From positions 1,118,480-1,182,479 of the forward strand of contig NW_004454175.1 in assembly GCF_000283155.1 (NCBI RefSeq): a DNA stretch of 64,000 nt, given 5' to 3'. Source of the stretch: Ceratotherium simum simum. Its lineage: Eukaryota; Chordata; Mammalia; Perissodactyla; Rhinocerotidae. Positions 22,718-33,864 of the stretch are shown one piece after another. A program made the position numbers and the translations under genes. Every line of letters begins with the position of its first letter. Position 1 is the first letter of the stretch. Below the pieces are notes generated by a model. It saw nothing but the letters and a program-made list of their open reading frames with translations, ran no database searches and was not told the DNA's origin.

Positions 22718-22760
22718 GTAACCAAAAGTCACTGGTCACCGTTGGAAGTAGCTAGGGCAT

Positions 22761-23130
22761 TCTATTAGTTTGCTAGGGCTGCAATAACAAAGTACCACAG
22801 ACTGGGTGGCTTAAACATTATTTTCTCACAATTCTGGAGGCTAGAAATCCAAGATCAATGTGTTGGCAAGGTTAATTTCTTCTGAGACCTCTCTCCTTGT
22901 CTTGCAGATGGCCACCTCCTCCTGGTATCTTCACGTGGTCTTTTCTCTGTGTATATCTGTGTCTAAATCTCCTTCTCTTATAAGGACAGTCATTGGATCA
23001 GGGACTACCCTATTGACCTCATTTTAACCTAATTACCTCTTTAAAGACTTTATCTCCAAATACAGATACTGGGGGTTAGGACTTCAACATGATTTTTGGG
23101 GGGGGAGGAGGACACAATTTAGTAACAACA
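22761..23130 (-). mobile_element. MLT1-type solo LTR (ERVL-MaLR)
   Basis: Reverse complement of an MLT1C-like LTR: gctagggctgcaataacaaa at one end, cttataaggacagtcattgg in the middle and gggggttaggacttcaacat near the other. No internal retroviral sequence adjoins it. Flanking pentamers ggcat and ggcac form a 4-of-5 target duplication. Confidence 0.85.
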
Positions 23131-23298
23131 GGCACCAACTCCTTACTTTGAAAATTAGAAATTAAAGACAAAGGAACAAGAATTTATCTTGCCTGTTCTA
23201 TACAAACTGTATTTTAGAATCACTAAATAGCCATAATTGAGGAGAGAAATTGAGTTAATTAATGTAAAAGGAATGATAGAATTAGAAAACCACTATTT

Positions 23299-23553
23299 GG
23301 GGCGGGCCTGGTGGCATAGTGGTCAAGTTCAAGCATTCTGCTTCAGCAGTCTGGGGTTTGCCAATTTGAATCCTGGGCAAGGACCTCCTCACCGCTCATC
23401 AAGCCATGCTGAGGCAGCGTCCTACATAGAAGAGCTAGAAGAACCTACAACTAGGATACACAACTGTGTACTGGGGCTTTGGGGAGAAAAAAAGAGGAAG
23501 ATTGGCAACAGATGTTAGCTCAAGGCCAATCTTCCTCAAAAAAACAAAAAAAA
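23299..23553 (+). mobile_element. Older ERE-type SINE
   Basis: The head tggcatagtggtcaagttca is followed by the body gctagaagaacctacaacta with ggggctttggggagaaa, and one gttagctcaagg tail unit. Flanks accactattt and acactattt mark the target duplication. Confidence 0.88.
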
Positions 23554-23565
23554 AACACTATTTTG

Positions 23566-24318
23566 TGGTTTAGGCAGTGTTCATATTAGGAGATGATAAA
23601 AGTATTAGGAGAAAGGTTGATTAGTGTACAATGTAAAGATTAAGCTGTTACCACTTGAATCCATTCACCAATCAACTTAGCATCACTAAAAGTAGGACAA
23701 CCAGACATTACATACCTCCTGTGATGCAGTATAACATATTGCACTGCCTATAAGATATTCTTGCTAAAAAAGTTAAAACTGAAATCTAATTGAACCTTTA
23801 GTTTTAACTTCCAATTTACAGGAAATATAATGTATAGGAGGACAAGTTAAATTACACTACCAGGAATCAATTATCCAAATCCAAATGTAGGACTGTCTAC
23901 GGGAAACAGACCTGATTTTGTCAACATGTCAGTGGCATGAGAAAATAAAAAAGGGTGAGAACACTGTGCTAGATTAAAAGAGACTTATGAGTCACAACAA
24001 CGAAATGAAATGTGTTGACCTTATTTGAATCCTGATTTGAACAAACCAAAAAAGTGTTTTTGAGATAAACAGAAAAGCTTGATGATTATTAATTAGATGA
24101 TATTAATGAAGTATTGTTAACTTTTAGGTGTGATAATATTATAATATGTTTTTAAAAGTCCTTATTTTTTTAGATACATACAGAGGTATTTAGGGGTGAA
24201 ATGATAGAGAAATGTCAGAAAGTTGCTTTTATAAAATACAGAAGAGAAGGAAAGGGGAGGGAGGGGGTGAGGAAGGGATAAATGATAGATATGGCAAAAT
24301 GTTGATAATTGTTGAAAC
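23566..24318. other. Intergenic sequence, no feature
   Basis: AT-rich with no exon or named repeat. A short purine tract (agaaggaaaggggagggagg) lies near 24,242-24,275. Confidence 0.5.
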
Positions 24319-24326
24319 TGCTAGAC

Positions 24327-24513
24327 CAGTAGATCTCAAAATGTGGTCCCCCAACCAGCAGCAGCAACATCATCTGAGAACTTGTTAGAAATGCTAATTC
24401 TTGGACCCACCCCAGACTCATTGGATCAGAAACTCCAAGGGTAGGGCCCAGCAGTCTATGGTCTAAGAGACTCTCCAGCTGATTCTGATGCAGCTAAAGT
24501 TTGAGAACCACTG
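24327..24513 (+). mobile_element. MER5A hAT-Charlie MITE, full length
   Basis: Ends cagtagatctcaaa and ttgagaaccactg are the decayed terminal inverted repeats. The interior aacttgttagaaatgctaat is diagnostic. At 187 bp it is close to full family length. An exact 8-bp hAT target duplication, tgctagac, flanks it at 24,319-24,326 and 24,514-24,521. Confidence 0.95.
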
Positions 24514-24849
24514 TGCTAGACAAAAGGGCTTCTGAGAATTTTAAGGGTGTTGAATATTTTTTAGTATGTTTGAAAATTGTCATTATAAAAAAAAGATTTT
24601 TGCAAAGCCCAACTATTTGTGGTATATGGGATAGTCTAAAGGAATATAAATGTGAACTACCTCTAGCAGTTTATCTTAGCATAAATAACCCTAAGAAGTG
24701 AATTATATGGCATATAAATTGTCTCTCAATAAAGCTGTTTAAAGGAGAAAGTAAGATAGTGTCTTTCTGTGGTTCCCCTTGAAGGTGCCTTTCTAAGGCT
24801 AGATTTTTTTTTTTCCTCTAAGAGAGACTTCCCTTTCATTCTCTTCTTT

Positions 24850-25060
24850 AGCAAACATTTATTGAACCTAATGCTGTGCCAGGTACTCTGCTGAGAAATG
24901 GGGAGATAAAGATGGATAAAATGCAATTGCTCCCTCAATGGTTCCAGAGCATAATTGGGAAAAGAGACAGAGGAGTCACAATGTAATAAGTGACAGCTAT
25001 ACTGGAGGTGAGTAAATACTATATGGCACCAAGACTGAAAATAACTGGAGGGTTTCCTAG
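24850..25060 (+). mobile_element. L2 3' fragment
   Basis: attgaacctaatgctgtgcc, then aggtactctgctgagaaatg, matches the L2 3' end, diverged downstream. Confidence 0.65.
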
Positions 25061-25069
25061 AGTGGGAGA

Positions 25070-26130
25070 TGCTCATGCTGAATTGTAAAGACTGAGTGGA
25101 GGTTAAATGAGATGGGAAGCAAGTCTCGGAGAAATACAGTACAACTGACTCAGTCACCAATAAATAGCTGCGAGTGGCTAGGGCGGAGCAAGGGGTTCAT
25201 AGTGGCAGTGGACAGAGACAAGACCCTGAAGGAATCTGCTTGCCAGACTTCTTCCCACTGCTATCGCCATCAATATTTCTGTTAATGTACAAAATTCAAG
25301 TGTAGCAAAATCCCTACCAACTGGAAAAATAACCCTAAGAAGAGCCAAATTATAAAATTGTGAAAATCTAGAACAAGCAAATAAAGGGAACAATTTGGCC
25401 TAAAGCCATTGCTCACATTTATATTCAACTATACGAAATACTAGAATGCTAAGAGACTCTTTTGTATAGAATTGTTAGCTAAATATAACTACCCGATTGT
25501 TTGTGAATAAATTGAAATGAGCTATCCTGGAAAGTATAGAAATGTCATTCTTTAACTGCAGATTCCATCTTAGATACGGGGTTTTGAAGCACATATTTCA
25601 TGCTGTTTGAAATTTTTTTAATGTTAGTGTTCTAATCCACATTATTTTTTTAAAAGTCAAACTCTCAGGAATGCTGTGCCTATCAAATGTAACTGTCTTC
25701 TGTTGTGTTTTATATTTATGCCACAAATATTAACTTTAAAGAAAATGTAATGTAATGAATAGATTTTTGTGAGATTGTTTGACAGCATTAAGCCAACCAA
25801 AGAATTCCATAAGTAACAAGAACAAAATATTTTTCCATAGAATTTATTTTCAAAATAAACGAGCATATATTCTGGTTATTTGAATAAAACATACTGAAAG
25901 AAGAAATTAAGTTCAATAAAAATCTATTAATTGAGACTATGATAAAGCAAGGATTTGGCTATCTATATGTTAGCATTGTATATAAAATAAGAATTTGCTG
26001 GTACTTAATAATACAATCAAGGGTTCTAGAGTAATACTCTTTAAAATCATGTTTTCCTCTATGTTAATCTTGAAGTTTTCCTATTAATTATAAAATATTG
26101 GCAAATGTCTTGGTATGCTAAAAAGAACAC
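25070..26130. other. Repeat-poor AT-rich block
   Basis: No exon or repeat recognised in about 1 kb. The 144-codon minus frame (24,726-25,160) overlaps the L2 fragment and has no domain. Confidence 0.5.
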
Positions 26131-26134
26131 AGGC

Positions 26135-26340
26135 ATTGGAGCCAAATAATCTAGACTTGAATTCTGGTATTACCGCTTACTAGCTATGTCATTTTGATCA
26201 ACTTATTTGTCTCAGCCTCAGTTTCTTGATCCTACCACCATCTTCTTCACAAAGGTTTTGTAAGGGTTAAGAAAAATGGTATATACAGCAGCAAGCAGGC
26301 TACCTGGCACAAGATGAGAACATTCTACAGATATTATTAG
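26135..26340 (+). mobile_element. MIR SINE
   Basis: ggagccaaataatctagact, then gcctcagtttcttgatcc, then ctacctggcacaagatgaga, in MIR order. Confidence 0.8.
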
Positions 26341-26342
26341 TT

Positions 26343-26841
26343 CTCTTCCTTTACAGTCTTCTATACAACCAAAACTTAGTGGCTTAACACAATAATTTAG
26401 TATTTCTTACATTTCTGTGGGTTATCTGGTAGTTTTTCTGCTTCAAGTGGTGTGAGCTGGGTACTGGGATTGCTAGAAGATCCCAAATGGTCTCATTCAT
26501 TTGGCTGACAATGGTGCTAGTCAGCTGGAATTGTTGTTTAGGGCACCTCAGTTCTTCCCTACATGGCTTTTCCGTGTAGCTCAGGCATCTCACAGCATGG
26601 TGGCTGGGTTCAAAGAAGGAGCATTTCAGGAACAATAGGAAGTGAAAGCTGCCAGTTCCCTTAGAGAGTCTAGGTCCAGAAGACCTAGAATGTCACTTTG
26701 TCCACATTCTGTTTGTCAAAGCCAGTCTGGCTTCAAGGAAAGGAAAATAAGCTCAGCTCTTGATCTGAGGAGTGGCAAGCATATACAAGTAGGAGAAGTA
26801 TTTGAGGGGACAATCTTTGGAGATTAGCTATTACAGTCCAC
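26343..26841 (-). mobile_element. MaLR-type LTR, 3' member of a proviral block
   Basis: Antisense LTR sequence (aaaacttagtggcttaacac at one end, gattagctattacagtccac at the other). It is joined on its right to internal-type sequence, which on the minus strand ends in a purine-rich stretch (gcacgggggaggggtg) before the LTR, like a polypurine tract. Diverged, with no gene. Confidence 0.6.
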
Positions 26842-28302
26842 AATCTGGCCACAACAATTCACACCCCTCCCCCGTGCAAAATATACTCACCCCTTCTCAA
26901 AACCTCTACAAGTCTCATACTGTTAGGGCATCAGGTCAAAGTCCAGGATCTTATCAGCTAAATAAGGTCCAGGGGCAGTTGAAGCTCTTCAGGTGTGGTC
27001 TCTCAGGTACAGCACCTTGGTTGCAAAGACCTGTGAACTTAAAAGACAAATTGTCTGCCCCACATGCATCCAACAAGACAGTGGTGAAAAGAGGACAGGA
27101 TAACTGCGGTAGACAGCTCCATTCAAAAAGGGGGGAAATCAGAGGCACGTAGCAGTCACCAGACGGTAGTAATTCTGAAATTCAGCCAAGCACATTGTCA
27201 TTTCCTCCAGCTCTGAGATCAGAAATGTCCGCAATTGAGGCCCAGTTCTGCTTGCTTCGAGTAGTTCCCTCAGATTCTCTGGGCCCTTGGCTCTGCCCTT
27301 TGAGTCATTCTTCCTTTTCCATAGGAAATGGCCCTTGTTTGCAGCTGAGTAGCTTTCTCTGCTTGCTTCTTGCTCAGAGGGCATTGGGGGCTCAGAGGCC
27401 TCTTATCTTTAACCTATCTCTGTCCCTTCAGTCCATGCTTGTATAATTCGTTTTTTAAAAAACTTTGTGGGGCCAGCCCCGTGGCGTAGCGGTTAAGTGC
27501 GCACGCTCCGCTGCTGGTGGCCTGGGTTCGGATCCCTGGCGCGCACCAATGCACCGCTTGTCAGGCCATGCTGTGGTGGCACCCCTCATAAAGTGGAGGA
27601 AGGTCAGCATGGATGTTAGCTCAGGGCCAGTCTTCCTCAGCAAAAAAAAAAGAAGAGGATTGGCATGGATGTTACCTCAGGGCTGATCTTCCTCTCAAAA
27701 AAAAAAAAAAACTTTGTGGGCTTCCTGTGTATGAAATTATAATCTACTCCATTAGATAAAAGCCACACCCACAAATCTCTTTGAGACAGACCCCTTCTTC
27801 CTTGGATTTAGAGTCAGGTGCTGTGGGACAATGCCCTTAAGATTCTCAGAAGCCCTTTTGTTAGAGATAATCTAAGAGGTGTGCAATTAAAATTCTTAGA
27901 AGCCCTGTTGTCCAGATGGCAGCAACTTGGATTTGATCTTTGCCAGCAAAGTCTTGGCTTGGACTCCATATTCATATTTCATTATATGCAGCTAAAAGAA
28001 ACCAATTAATAATTGAAGCATTCTGCCCGCAGATCTCCTTAGCCACATTCACAAGTTCGTTAAGTATGTTTCCTATCTTGCATATTACCACAGTCAACAG
28101 TGTTGTCGAACTTCCCACCACTACATAACAGGTTGCCTTTTCTCCAGCACAGTAACAATTTTATCACTGTCCTTCCACCTTCATTTACAGTTTCCTCAAG
28201 GCCCTTCAGTCCTTTTCCCTCCAGCTGGGCCCCAAAGCCAGTGCCACATGTTTTTAGGTTTTTGTAACAATAGCACCACACTTCCAGATTCCAATTTCTG
28301 TC
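26842..28302 (-). mobile_element. MaLR internal region remnant, interrupted by an ERE
   Basis: Read on the minus strand, the segment next to the right-hand LTR has the non-coding leader layout of MST/THE1/MLT internal regions (gaaattggaatctggaagtg, then catgtggcactggctttggg). It lies between two same-strand LTR-like copies. All frames are short and broken; no intact gag, pol or env. Part of the left half could be another old repeat. An ERE interrupts it at 27,471-27,710. Confidence 0.55.
27471..27710 (+). mobile_element. ERE SINE inside the MaLR internal region
   Basis: An ataaagtggagg-body type with an A15 tail. The duplication aactttgtgg (27,461-27,470) recurs after the tail (27,710-27,719). 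Confidence 0.93.
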
Positions 28303-29207
28303 TTAGTTATCTATTGTTATATAAAAAATCCCAAAACTTAGTGACTTAATAGAAGTTTTCTTACTCATGATTCCATGGTTTTTCAAGGGTTTAGCTGGGT
28401 GGTTCTGGTCTTATTTGGGGGTCTCCTGTGTGGTTGCAGTCATAGTGGTTGGGTCTAGAACATGCAATTGCTTCTTTACTCACATGTCTGGCGCCTTAGT
28501 GCTCTTCCTTGTGGCCTCTCTCTCCATATGATGTCTCGTCTTCCAGGGTCCCACCGCATGGCCTCTATCCAGCAGAATAGTCTGGACTTCTTCCATGATG
28601 GGTCAGGGTTCCAAGATACAGGCAACAAAGTGTCAGCTCTCTTGAGGCCTGAACTTGGACCTGAACTTGGAAGTCCCAGAAAGCCATTTCTGCTGTGTTC
28701 TGTTGGGTAAAGCAAGCCACAAGACAAGCTCAGATTGAAAGAGAAGGGAAATAGACTCCATGTTACGGACTGAATGTTTGTGTCCCCTCAGAATTCATAG
28801 GTTGAAATCTAATACCCAATGTGATGGTATTAGGCGGTGGGGCCTTTGGGAGGTAACTAGGTCATGAGGATGGAGCCCTCATGAATGGGATTAGTGCCCT
28901 TATAAGAAGAGGCCAGAGAGCTAGCTGACTCTCCTTTTACCACGTGAGGATACAACAAGAAGTCAGCCGTCTACAACCCGGAAGAGGGCTCCCATCAGAA
29001 CTAGAACATGCTAACTCCCTGATCTCAGACTTCCAGCCTCCAGAACTGTGAAAAATAAATTTCTGTTGTTTAAGCCACCCAGTTTGTGCTATTTTGTTAC
29101 AGCAGTTCAAGCTAAGATGCTCCACTTATAAATATGAGGAACAAAATATGCATTCAGGGAGGAGAGGAATTGATGGGGGCCAATTTTAGAGACTAGCTAC
29201 CATAAGA
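28303..29207 (-). mobile_element. MaLR-type LTR, 5' member, split by a younger LTR
   Basis: Antisense LTR from tcttagttatctattgttat to 28,760, resuming after the inserted MLT1A at 29,120 and ending near ttagagactagctaccataa. That ending parallels the corresponding end of the LTR at 26,343-26,841. Without the insert it is about 540 bp. Confidence 0.55.
28761..29119 (+). mobile_element. MLT1A-type solo LTR
   Basis: Runs from tgttacggactgaatgtttg to gttcaagctaagatg, with the family's gggcctttgggaggtaacta and aataaatttctgttgtttaa (polyadenylation signal region). An exact 5-bp duplication ctcca flanks it (28,756-28,760 and 29,120-29,124), typical of ERVL-MaLR integration. No internal sequence. 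Confidence 0.92.
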
Positions 29208-29209
29208 GT

Positions 29210-29974
29210 TAAGTCTGAGATGCCTTGTTTGGGGTAAATTGCAGGAAGTCTGAGTTCTGACTCCTCTCTTCTTATATGTTGGTGCATTTAAGTGTGGGAG
29301 TAGCCAGTCCCAACCTCAAACCTTGTTTCAGGTCATCAGGGAATGTTTCACCAGACATTAGAAGATTGCAAAGCTCCCTCTTCCTTTTTCTCTTTCCTTC
29401 TTTCCCTCTTTTTTTTTTTTTTTTAAGAGGCCATGAATGCATTTAACTGTCTTAGCAAAGAGGAAAATCTTGCCTCTAAGGCAAATTAATGATATCTCCT
29501 TTGACCCAATCACCTACTTTGCTTGAATTATAAAATGTTATCTCAACCAATTACCATTTGGCTGGTTCCCTAAAGTAGTTTAAGAGAGTGTGTCAGGCAG
29601 CATAGTACTTATTATTGGTTGATTCCACCCCTGACTGTTTGATTTATGGACTATAGACCCAGATTCACTATTAAGGGTTTGGCCAGTGTAGTGATACTTT
29701 TCCAACTATGGGCATAAATAAGAACTGTTTAATGTACGTATAAATGTTAAATTCAAACAAAAAGGAAATATGACCAATTGATTAAAAGATAAGTTTGACC
29801 TCTTTTAAAAATCATAAATCAGATAAGTTTATAGTTTAGTGGTAATAGACAAGTATAACAAGGCAAAATAAACTAGCCATGGGGCATAAAATTGGTGTAA
29901 ATGCTTTATTTCTATGTAGCATGCCCAATGTGTCATATAGACATTTTAATCTCTAGTAGCTTTATTCACTTTAT
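29210..29974. other. Intergenic sequence, no feature
   Basis: Apart from a poly-T run near 29,408-29,424, no repeat or exon is recognised. Confidence 0.5.
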
Positions 29975-30795
29975 TTTTTTATTGAGATATAATTTACATA
30001 CCATAAAATTCACATTTTTAAGATGTACAACTTTGGGCCAGCCCGGTGGCTTAGTGGTTAAGTGCGCACGCTCCGCTACTGGCGGCCCGGGTTCGAATCC
30101 CGGGCACGCACCGACACACTGCTTCTCCGGCCGTGCTGTGGCCACATCCCACATACAGCAACTGGAAGGATGTGCAGCTACGACATACAACTATCTACTG
30201 GGGCTTTGGGGAAGAAAAAAAGGAGGAGGATTGGCAATAGATGTTAGCTCAGAGCCGCTCTTCCTCAGCAAAAAAAGAAGAGGATTAGCAGAGATGTTAG
30301 CTCAGGGCTGATCTTCCTCACCAAAAAAAAAAAAAATCGTATTAAAAAAAAAAAGATGTACAACTTAGTGTTTTTCAGTATATTCACAATGTGCAACTAT
30401 CATAACTATCTAATTCTAGAACATTTTCATCACCCCAAAGAGAAACCATGTACCCATTAGTAGTCACTCCCCATTCTCCTATCTCCCTAGACCCTGAAAT
30501 CACTAATCTACTTTCTGTCTCTATGAATTTGCCTATTCTGGACATTTCAATAAATGGAATCATATAATACGTTGCTTTTTGTGTCTGGCTTCTTTCACTT
30601 AGCATAATGTTTTCAAGGTTCATTCATGCTGTAGCATGTATCAGTACTTCATTTTTTAATTGCCAAATGATATTCAATTATATGGATATATCGCATTTTA
30701 TTTATTCATTCATCAGCTAGTAGGCGATTGAGTTGTTTTCACTTCTTGGCTATTATGAATAATGCTATGAACATTTGTGTACAGCTTTATTCACT
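29975..30795 (-). mobile_element. L1 3' end, antisense, split by an ERE
   Basis: attgagatataatttacata at the left, then ctactttctgtctctatgaa and gctattatgaataatgctat, are the reverse complement of the L1 3' UTR and ORF2 tail. Confidence 0.85.
30034..30352 (+). mobile_element. Composite ERE SINE with two tail units
   Basis: Combines the acatacagcaactggaagg body with two additional gttagctcag tail units, giving about 320 bp, longer than most copies. The 14-bp duplication aagatgtacaactt (30,020-30,033 and 30,353-30,366) is exact. It interrupts the L1. Confidence 0.95.
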
Positions 30796-30799
30796 TTTG

Positions 30800-32560
30800 A
30801 GATTCCTATAGAATATCCTAAATAAACAGGGTTAATGCTTTTTCTTTTTTTAGTTTTTACTTTAGTATTATAGATAGTTTTTTGGAAAAGAAAGCTGTCT
30901 GAAAGGAAACTGATTTCTAGAGGGAGAAAGTAGGGCAATAATGAATAGTTAGATAAAGTGTAGAGTGTGAAGTTAGAAATTACAGGTCCACTTTACTAAT
31001 CAAACTCATAACCCCAGGAGGATGACAAGCACATAAAAGAGAATTCAAGCTGTTTTTCAGGGGTAGGGGGGATTTATATAACAAAACTTAAAAGTTCTCT
31101 TGTTTCAACATTTACAGGAAGTATAAACCAAGTAAAATTGCCTTATTATGAAGATTTAGGCAAAAAATTCTTTCTAGCCTCTTACTTAACATTGCAAGAG
31201 GGAGAGTTCTTACCTCTCCTGTCCTGTTTCTTGTTTTGAGGGTATTTTTGTTTTTACATATAATTAATGGCCCCCAGATGTACTTGCTTTTTAGAGCTCT
31301 ATCTTTTGACTTTCATCTTCCTTAGGGAACAGAGGTTTCCAATATTTCCCCAAGCCCAAAGTTTGAAAAAGGCCAAACAATAGAACCATGTGGACATCAC
31401 TTTTAGGAAATTTTCCTTTTAGGTCTAATATCAAACTCTCCTGTGTAATCTCAGCACATATTTCCACTCATTAATACTGACTTCAAGACCTTGTCACTAC
31501 CTGACACTGCTCCTCCTCTGAAATCTTTAATCAGAAACCTCGTTTTTTTCACCACCACTCCCTATGCTCCTACATTTCACGTGTCCTCCCTGTCATTAAT
31601 CCTGCTCTTCAGCCTTATCACTACCTCGGGTGTCTTAGGTTGTCAGACTTGTAGCCCCCTCCTGGTTCCTTTTCCTTCTCCTCACGCCTGGATCCCAGAA
31701 TGTCAGCCACTCTCTCACCAGCTCCCTCAATTCCCTCAGCCTGGGACTTTGGCCTCATCAACCCTGTCAGCCGTCCAAACAGAAATCAACCCAGTTCAGT
31801 TTCTCTGTGCCACGACTACTGTCCTCTGGCCTCTTTACACTCCTGTGAGAGCCTTACCTCTGCTGGGGTTTCAGCGAGGTTGTTTTATTCTCTTCCTGTT
31901 CACAGTGGCTACTCCAAACCTTTATGATTTTCCTCAAGTCCCAGACTTTTATCCACCATTCTCTCGGCAGGAGCAAAAATAAAAACAGAGGCATCAGGCA
32001 GGGACTCCTTTAATTCTCTCTATCTGTAAGCTTATCTGAATCTTCCCTCATCCTTACATCTTTCCTCTTTTCTTCACTCATTTCCTTCTCTGTGCCTTTT
32101 GCACCCCTTTGGCTTCCTTCAAGACCTTATTCTGTCGACTTCCTCTTTTACAGCTCAGGTTCTTCCACACTGTCTCCTCTCTTACAGTCTCTACATAACA
32201 CCCTAAAAACCCTCACCTTCTAGCTTGCACCATCTCTCTGGATTCACCCTTACCTTCCCAATTAGTTTCCCTGCCTTCCAACACTTTCCCTCTCTACGAT
32301 CCAATCCTCAATGCAGACAAAGCATTCAAAAACACAGATATGGTTGTGCCATTTCCATAATTTAACATTTTCCGTGGTTCCTCGTAGTCTCCAGGATAAA
32401 ATCAAAACTGCTCAGCTTGGTAGGCAAGACCCTTAATCCTGTGAGCCCCATCTACCTCTCCAGCCCCGTCTCTCTCCACTCTCCACCTTTTACAATTTTG
32501 CTAGGCAGACACTCAGTGATCATTACATACTTTCATGTCGTCATGCCCTTACCTAGAATG
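30800..32560. other. Intergenic block with pyrimidine-rich repeat-like sequence
   Basis: 30,800-31,470 shows nothing clear. 31,480-32,560 is strongly C/T-rich on the plus strand; the part at 32,330-32,560 (caggataaaatcaaaactgc) resembles a widespread ancient repeat I cannot name. The 163-codon frame at 31,491-31,982 is the longest outside the CpG island and known repeats, but is Pro/Ser/Leu/Thr-rich with no domain. Confidence 0.45.
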
Positions 32561-32565
32561 CTCTC

Positions 32566-32947
32566 TGTTTTCGGCTGAATTGTGTACCCCTAAAATTCAT
32601 ACGTTGAAGTCCTAACCTCCAGTACCTCAGAATTGACTGTGTTTGGAAAGAGAGCCTTGAAAGAGATGATTAAGATAAAATGAGTCATATGGGTGGTCCC
32701 TAATCCAATATGACTGGTGTCCGTATAAGAAGAGGAAATCAGGACACAAAGACAGAGAGAAGACCATATGAAGACATAGAAAGATGGCCACCTACAAGCC
32801 AAGGAGAGAAGCCCTCAGAAGAAGCCAACCCTGCTGACACCTTGATCTTAGACTCCTACCCTCCAGAACTGTGAGGAAATAAATTTCTGTTATTTAAGCT
32901 ACCCAGTCTGTGGTACTTTGTTGTCAAAGCCCAAGCAAACTAATTCA
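32566..32947 (+). mobile_element. MLT1C-type solo LTR
   Basis: Starts tgttttcggctgaattgtgt, contains tccgtataagaagaggaaat and aataaatttctgttatttaa, and ends ..ttca. Flanking pentamers ctctc and ctccc match at 4 of 5. It is the plus-strand counterpart of the LTR at 22,761-23,130. Confidence 0.88.
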
Positions 32948-33606
32948 CTCCCCATGTACTCCTCCAGAATCTCCTTCTAAATACCTACTATTTAGACCTG
33001 CTACCTCCTTCAAACTTTATGAATCCCACCTCCTGTCTAAGACCCTTTTCCTATTAGGATACAGCCCCTCCTACCTTGGGCTCCCTTCCTCCAGGGGGCC
33101 CTGCACTAACTACAGGCTCCATGACATTATCACCCTTGTCAGTTTTCAGGGTTCCATATGCCTCAGTTGCTTCTTTAACCCAGAAGCAGCAGAAGTAGCA
33201 TCTATATGTGTGTGATCAGTCTCTCTTTGGACACCCAATAGTAGGAGCAGATATTTCTTTTCCTGATAGAGACACCAGTAGCCTTGGAAACCATCAAAAT
33301 TTCACATCCATATGAAATTTTCTCAGTATCTTCTGGTAGACCAACAACCTAATGTGACCTGAAAATGTGTTGTACAGATGTTCATTCAAGAAGTTTCTGT
33401 TGATTTTAAAGATTCTTACCATGTACAATTAATAATATTTTAATAATTCTTAACATGAGCTTTTCATATCTTACTTGTAGTATTTATGCCTCCTAAGTGT
33501 TTTTTTAGCATAGTGGTAAAGGACATGGGGGAATTTTACATAAGGAAACAGGTAGTTGTAGAGTGTTGCTTTTTAAAGACACCCCAAAATAAAGAGCAGT
33601 CCTTTA
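32948..33606. other. Intergenic sequence, no feature
   Basis: The 101-codon plus frame at 32,910-33,215 begins inside the LTR and is C/T-rich with no domain. Nothing else seen. Confidence 0.45.
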
Positions 33607-33620
33607 AGATGTGAAATAGG

Positions 33621-33850
33621 GAGCCGGCCCCGTGGCGTAGCGGTTAAGTGCGCGCACTCCGCTGCTGGCGGCCCGGGTTTGGTCCCGGGGGTGCATCGAC
33701 ACACCGCTTGTCAGGCCATGCTGTGGCGGCGTCCCACATAAAGTGGAGGAAGATCAGCCAGATGTTAGCTCAGGGCCAGTCTTCCTCAGCAAAAAAGAGG
33801 AGGATTGGCATGGATGTTAGCTCAGGGCTGATCTCAAAAAAAAAAAAAAA
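33621..33850 (+). mobile_element. ERE SINE
   Basis: An ataaagtggagg-body type. The 14-bp duplication agatgtgaaatagg and agatgtgatatagg (33,607-33,620 and 33,851-33,864) has one change. Confidence 0.95.
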
Positions 33851-33864
33851 AGATGTGATATAGG

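Larger units (their letters stand above)
20030..22755. other. Repeat-poor intergenic block
   Basis: About 2.7 kb mostly free of recognised repeats, apart from a probable MIR-like piece at 21,255-21,480. No exon structure is seen. It contains a 10-bp-stem palindrome at 22,078-22,101 and a TAATTA cluster at 22,698-22,717. Confidence 0.5.

Noticed and set aside
24726..25160. 144-codon minus frame as a gene
   Set aside because: Overlaps an L2 fragment, has no domain, and shows no splice or promoter context.
29901..30311. 136-codon plus frame
   Set aside because: Runs through an ERE inserted in antisense L1; the apparent protein is SINE translation, which recurs at other EREs.
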